Shown here: piece by piece, positions 59,289 to 64,000 of the stretch
Layout: every line of letters starts with the position of its first letter
Numbering within the stretch: the stretch's first letter is position 1
Assembly: GCA_954871525.1 (NCBI GenBank)
Contig: OX940870.1
Coordinates: 7,905,501-7,969,500 of the forward strand
Direction: 5' to 3'
DNA: 64,000 nucleotides
Origin: Parietaria judaica
Taxonomy: Eukaryota > Streptophyta > Magnoliopsida > Rosales > Urticaceae
The notes under the pieces: model-generated
Database searches by the model: none
The model's input: only the letters and a program-made list of their open reading frames with translations
What the model was told of the DNA's origin: nothing
Program-made: the position numbers and the translations under genes

Positions 59289-60170
59289 ATGGACCCGTTG
59301 AATCTCATGGCTTCAGAAGCAGTGAAAGAATTCAAAGCTGCAGTGGAAAACAATCGTCTTGACGATTCCAACTACATGACCTGGTCAGAGGCATTCAAAA
59401 GAATGCTAAGGAACGACGATCTTGGTTTCATAGCCAAGGATTTGCCGCCTTCTATGCCTGACAGTGATACAGGCTCAAAAGAAGACTGGATTAGCTATCA
59501 TCATTATACAATGAAGTCCATTCATGTTCACCGACTCATTATGTCATCTGTGATGCCGATCATAAGACGTGAGATCGAGAACTTGAATGCACGTGATACT
59601 ATCTTATACCTTGAGAAAACTTATGGGGATCGGAACCCCACAAGAAGGTACCAGCTGTTGTGGAAACTGTTTAATGTGAAGATGTCTATTAACAGTACCG
59701 TTAGGGAACATTACAACACGCTGATGAGCTATGCAGACAGACTTCAACAATCTGGGTTCTATGTCGGTATAGACATGAGAAGATTTTGCATACTCCAGTC
59801 TCTCATTCCAGAACTGCGAAAGACAGTTAACATCCTTATAGAAGGAAACTGCAACTTTGACCACCTCGTCGATTTACTTGAAATTGGCGAAGAAAATATG
59901 AAGGCAGAAAGAAAAAGGAAATTGGAAGACATTGAAACTATGAGAAAATTCAAGATGAGTAAAGACCCACCAGACAAAGTCTATGAGACTATCGATGTCG
60001 AACCCTCAAGCTCAGGTATAAACGTTATAACCAAAATCTTAAAGATTCATTGAATATGTAGTAATCTAGTTACTAACATGTGTTATTGAAATATTGTTTC
60101 TCACACAGAAGAATATGATAAAGAGGAAGATGATGATGAAGAAGAAGAAGAAGAAGAAGAAGAGGAGTAG
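59289..60170 (+). CDS. Copia gag, with a probable 93-bp intron near its 3' end
   Basis: The ATG at 59289 opens a copia-type gag (UBN2/Retrotran_gag family): LDDSNYMTWSEAFKRML near the N-terminus and the conserved YGDRNPTRRYQLLWKLFNVKM block about residue 112. Unspliced, it ends at TGA 60051-60053 after 254 residues and has no zinc knuckle. A likely intron runs 60016-60108: donor AG/GTATAA, a TACTAAC branch-point consensus at 60071-60077, and acceptor TTTCTCACACAG. Splicing in frame replaces the last 12 residues with a 20-residue acidic tail (EEYDKEEDDD followed by Glu), ending at TAG 60168-60170, 262 residues in total. Gag forms the virus-like particle that packages the element RNA. It is the only fully open gene left in this element. 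Confidence 0.8.
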
Positions 60171-60486
60171 AGACTCTGAAAACTTACAATGTCCTGTTCG
60201 TGTAACAAGACATCCATGTTATCCGTCTTCTTTTACATCTTAAGTTTTAGTTTCAAGTGAATAATGATTGATTTTTTTTTTATGTTTAGACTTTCCATTA
60301 AGTTTGTTTTTGGAATAATATTTTGAATATTTTATTATCAATGATATTAAGTTTGTTAATATTAATGTGTTGATTTATGATAAGTCATAAATATTTAATT
60401 CTAAAGTGCATAATAAAACAATCTTTTAGTTCCAATAGTTCTGAAATTATAGAAATTCTTAAACGTCTATAAATTTTTTTTTTTAT
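60171..60486 (+). other. Non-coding gap between gag and integrase
   Basis: Where a copia element should encode protease and the start of integrase, this AT-rich stretch has no usable frame. It resembles a 3' untranslated region after the spliced gag. Confidence 0.6.
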
Positions 60487-61140
60487 TTGTCAAAAGTGCA
60501 TCACCTATATAAAGGAGGTTTCAGGTATTTCATCACCTTCACTGATGACTTCAGTCGATACGGTTATGTATACTTAATGAAACACAAATCTGAATCGCTT
60601 GAAAAGTTCAAGCAGTTCAAGAATGAAGCTGAAAATCAACTAGCAAGAAAAGTTAAAGCCATACGATCTGATCGAGGTGGCGAATACTTGAGCGATGATT
60701 TCAAAGCTTACCTCCGTGACATGGGAATCATTTCATCACTGACCCCTCCGGGTACACCCCAACTAAATGGTGTATCTGAGAGGAGAAATCGAACCTTGTT
60801 GGACATGGTTCGATCAATGATGAATAAAACTGACTTACCTGAGTCCCTATGGGGACACGCACTTATGACAGCAGCTACCACACTGAACTGTGTGCCATCT
60901 AAGACGGTTCCTTCAACCACATATGAGATATGGAAAGGAAGAATACCGAATTTGCATTTCATGAGAATCTGGGGATGTGAGGCATATGTCAAGACTCTAA
61001 TGTCTGACAAGCTCAGTCCCAAATCGGTTAAATGTAACTTTGTGGGATACCCAACGGAAACTCCTGGGTAATACTTCTATTAAAAACACACAGGCAAAAT
61101 AATAGTTGCCAAAACCGGTGTTTTCTTAGAAGAAGATTTT
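60487..61140 (+). pseudogene. Copia integrase core, N-terminus missing
   Basis: The frame begins within the integrase core (GGFRYFITFTDDFSRYGYVY), without an ATG. The second catalytic Asp (IRSDRGGEY) and the Glu (NGVSERRNRT) are present. The N-terminal zinc-binding region and the first Asp segment are gone. Two in-frame TAA codons (61069-61071 and 61081-61083) interrupt the linker toward reverse transcriptase. Integrase would insert the cDNA copy; this one is not functional. Confidence 0.85.
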
Positions 61141-61156
61141 CTCTCTAGAAAGTCTA

Positions 61157-63072
61157 GTGGGAGAAACATTTGTTCTTAATGAAGAGCAAGAACCACAAGA
61201 TACTCAAGAACAAGAAATAGACACAGAAGGTACTCACACATCGAGTTATGAACATCGTGATCAGATCATGGTTGATAACCAAATAGAAAACGTTGTTCTA
61301 AACGAAGAAGTTGAAAATGAGATTGTCAATGAAGAACCTCAAGAAAATATAGTTCTATACGATGTGCCCATACAAGATAGGATTAGTGAGCAACCAGATT
61401 ACACACTGACATCACGAAGATCAATTAGAGAGAGTCAACCTCCTCTTAAATTGAACCTTCTTGTTTCAATAGAAGATGAAACTGTTCATGAAGACGATGG
61501 TGAAGAACCTGAATCTTATAACGAAGCAATGTCGGGAGATGACTCAGACAAATGGCTGGAAGCCATGAACTCTGAAATGGACTCCATGTATAGCAACGAA
61601 GTATGGGACCTCGTTGATGCTCCAAAAGGGTCCAAACCCATTGGTTGCAAATGGATCTTCAAAAGGAAGATCGACATGGATGGTAAAATACAAACTTACA
61701 AAGGAAGATTAGTCGCTAAAGGTTATCGACAAATTCATGGTATTGACTATTATGAAACTTTCTCTCCTGTTGCCATGTTCAAGTCCATAAAAATCTTGCT
61801 AGCCATTGCAGCATTTCATGATTATGAAATCTGGCAAATGAACGTGAAGACCGCGTTCTTGAATGGTGTTCTCGAAGAGGATGTGTACATGACACAGCCT
61901 GAAGGTTTCATAGACCGCAAACATCCAAATAAGGTTTGCAAATTGAAAAGATCAATTTATGGTCTTAAGCAAGCATCTCGAAGCTGGAATCGTCGTTTTG
62001 ATGAATCAATTACTGATTTTGGTTTTGTTAAGAACAAAACGATCCTTGTGTATATATCAAATCGAGTGGGAGCAAAATAGTTTTCATGATTCTTTATGTA
62101 GATGACATACTGATAATAGGAAACGATACATCTGAACTCCAGACCGTGAAGGAGTGGTTGAGAAAATGTTTCTCAATGAAAGACTTAGAAGAAGCCGCCT
62201 ATATACTAGGCGTAAAGATTCAAAGAAATAGAAACCAAAGAATCTTATCTCTAAGCCAAGGTACATATATTGACAAAATTGTTAAAAGGTTTAAAATGGA
62301 CAAATCGGAAAAAGGTTTTACACCGATGACCCATAAGACATACTTGACCAAGAAGCAATGTCCGGTTTCTTCAGAAGAAATCAAAAGTATGGAGAAAATT
62401 CCATACGCTTCAGCTATTGGTTCAATAATGTATGCAATGATATGTACAAGACCAGATGTAGCTTTTGCCTTAAGCATGACAAGCAGATTTCAATCAAACC
62501 CTGGTTTTAACCATTGGACAGCCGTTAAGAATATCTTACGTTATTTAAATAGAACAAAAGATAGATGTTTGACATACGGTGGTGCAAAAGAATTAACTTT
62601 TGAAGGATATTCTGATGCAAGCTTCCAAACAGACAGGGATGATTTCAAATCTCAAACAGGATATGTATTCTGTGCAAATGGTGGTGCTGTTACGTGGAAC
62701 AGCAGTAAACAAGCTACGGTAGCTGATTCAACCACAGAATCTGAGTACATCGCTGCATCTGATGCTGCAAAAGAGGCTGTATGGATCAAGAAATTTGTTT
62801 CTGATCTTGGTGTAGTTCCTAGCATTGGTGATCCTGTGAAGCTTTTCTGTGACAACAACGGAGCTATAGCACAAGCCAAGGAACCAAGATCACACAAGAC
62901 AGCAAAGCATGTACTCAGAAAGTACCATCTGATCAGAGACATTGTTGATCGGAAGGACATAGAGATGAGGAGAGTAGACACTGAAGAAAATGTAGCAGAT
63001 CCGATGACAAAATCTTTATCGGAAGAAAAGCATTTTCGTCATGCGGAAAGTATTGGGATAAAGGACCCATAA
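61157..63072 (+). pseudogene. Copia reverse transcriptase and RNase H, frameshifted
   Basis: The first frame (61157-62080) has an acidic linker and the RVT_2 domain start: NEVWDLVDAPKG, CKWIFKRK, RLVAKGY and VKTAFLNGVLEEDVYM. Near 62038 a one-base shift moves to the next frame, which begins with DPCVYIKS-like codons and continues from 62086 through FMILYVDD (active site at 62095-62106) and RNase H (GYSDASF, TTESEYIA, CDNNGAIA) to TAA at 63070-63072. Domain order is complete, but a single protein cannot be made. The RNase H part is otherwise well preserved, suggesting a fairly young element. Confidence 0.88.
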
Positions 63073-64000
63073 ATGTCTGTTACGATTTTATTATCTGAAC
63101 CTGATTTTGGATCGGGGCCAAATTTTATGTAATCATTATATTTGATTAAATTTGAAGCACATTATTATTTTCTTTAAAAGGCAAGTTTCATCATTTAAAA
63201 GTTAATATCAATATTTTATTCAAAACATTGATATCAAGCTATACAAATGTAGTTCCTAAGATGTCTTCGAGACATTCTTGAATTTCCCCAGTCAAAGAAA
63301 TCATTATAAAGAAACAAAGAGGGACTATCAATGATATTCATAATTGACTGGTACATGTTGTTAAGATAAAAGGAAGGGGTCCTTGATATCTGAGAGATAT
63401 TCTTATACATGTAGGCACTAGTCGGAATGACTAGCAGTGCTGGAAGACTCGCACTCTAAATATTCTCACATGGAAACAAAACCTTGGTACAAGGGGACAC
63501 TGAGAGACTTAGAGATATGAAGAGACTCCAAAGTTTGAGAACATCATGAGTCCATCACTGGGTAAGTTGCATGCTTAGATTACAGCTCAACGCTTACCGT
63601 AACTGGAAAGTCATAACAGTTGTAGTTGGGCATGTGATAAACCTTGTAGGATGGAATGACGTTTCAAGAAAACATGCATCCCCCCATTCCTTTTGGGGTT
63701 ATACACTCGGGGCCTTCTGAATAGTATAAGTAAAATGAAATCTGTGGCCACAGGCAAAACAAAAGAGTTTTTGTTTTGATGTTTCAATACTTATACCTGA
63801 ATCAGAAATTAGATCAAGGCTTAACAGGTGTTCCAAACCATGACATGTGCCTCATCTAGAGATGTAAGAGGATGTCGAAGGAATCAGTCATATACCTTAT
63901 TTTAATCGTAAGAACCACATGGTTCACCTCGATTAATCCATAAAAGAGGATTTAAAGTTTTGTAGATTGGGGGAAGTTAAGTCTAGGTGGAGGTCACTTA
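63073..64000 (+). other. Copia 3' non-coding region
   Basis: No gene. A purine-rich GATTGGGGGAAG tract at 63966-63977 could be a polypurine tract, but no LTR start (TGTTGG) follows before the window ends. The 3' LTR must lie further downstream if it exists. Confidence 0.5.

Larger units (their letters stand above)
56706..64000 (+). mobile_element. Ty1/copia LTR retrotransposon (3' LTR outside the window)
   Basis: In order: a 5' LTR (56706-57340), initiator-Met primer-binding site, a long leader (57355-59288), gag (59289), then pol fragments in copia order, integrase before reverse transcriptase and RNase H (60487-63072), and about 930 bp of 3' non-coding sequence to the window edge. The bases preceding the LTR are GATTA, the expected target site. 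Pol has stop codons and frameshifts, and protease is missing, so the element is defective although gag is open. Confidence 0.9.

Overview
The window looks like nuclear DNA of a eudicot plant. It is AT-rich and gene-poor, its introns have plant-type GT-AG borders, and it encodes plant-specific families: a GASA/snakin peptide, S-domain receptor-like kinases, an R2R3-MYB, a PGG-domain protein, and plant LINE and Ty1/copia elements. No species call is possible from the sequence alone. Coordinates were read by eye; exon borders were checked by reading-frame continuity, and nothing was searched against a database.

Layout. 1-8.2 kb is intergenic: microsatellites, LTR-like promoter pieces, a 295-bp hAT-type MITE packed with TCGCGA motifs (4744-5038), and a 1.07-kb Mutator-type fold-back (7132-8204). 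A four-exon GASA gene lies at 8600-9459 (+). 9.5-17 kb is mostly relic transposon sequence plus a decayed PGG gene and a duplicate fragment of it (minus strand). From 17.6 to 25.7 kb there is a 27-exon SMC4 condensin gene (+). It keeps its promoter motifs but has a +1 frameshift in exon 7 and no recognisable terminal exon. Where that exon should be (25.8-30.2 kb) sits a nest of transposons: an LTR-like repeat and a hAT transposase relic split by further elements. 30.3-35.6 kb is an L1-type LINE (minus) with one in-frame stop and a frameshifted RNase H tail.

36.3-47.4 kb holds two same-strand S-domain receptor kinase paralogues. The first is intact. The second is broken by a nonsense codon and by a pair of mutually cancelling frameshifts, and its catalytic Asp is Glu. 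Between them are a solo LTR with a perfect 5-bp target duplication, a recent 1.6/1.7-kb tandem duplication, and a near-perfect 989-bp hairpin element inserted just 3' of the second kinase. 47.4-52 kb is intergenic relics, including an LTR-like promoter with six W-boxes. A subgroup-22 MYB gene lies at 52498-53307 (minus), with five CACGTG boxes in the 2.2 kb upstream.

56.7-64 kb is a Ty1/copia element (+): 5' LTR, initiator-Met primer-binding site, a 1.9-kb leader with an array of strong hairpins, a gag gene with a probable 93-bp intron, and a decayed pol that lacks protease and the start of integrase. Its 3' LTR is beyond the window. The most unusual items are the TCGCGA MITE family, a 92-bp Mutator-type element that carries a 44-bp copy of the SMC4 promoter, the spliced-gag/hairpin-leader copia architecture, and the SMC4 gene that lost its 3' end.
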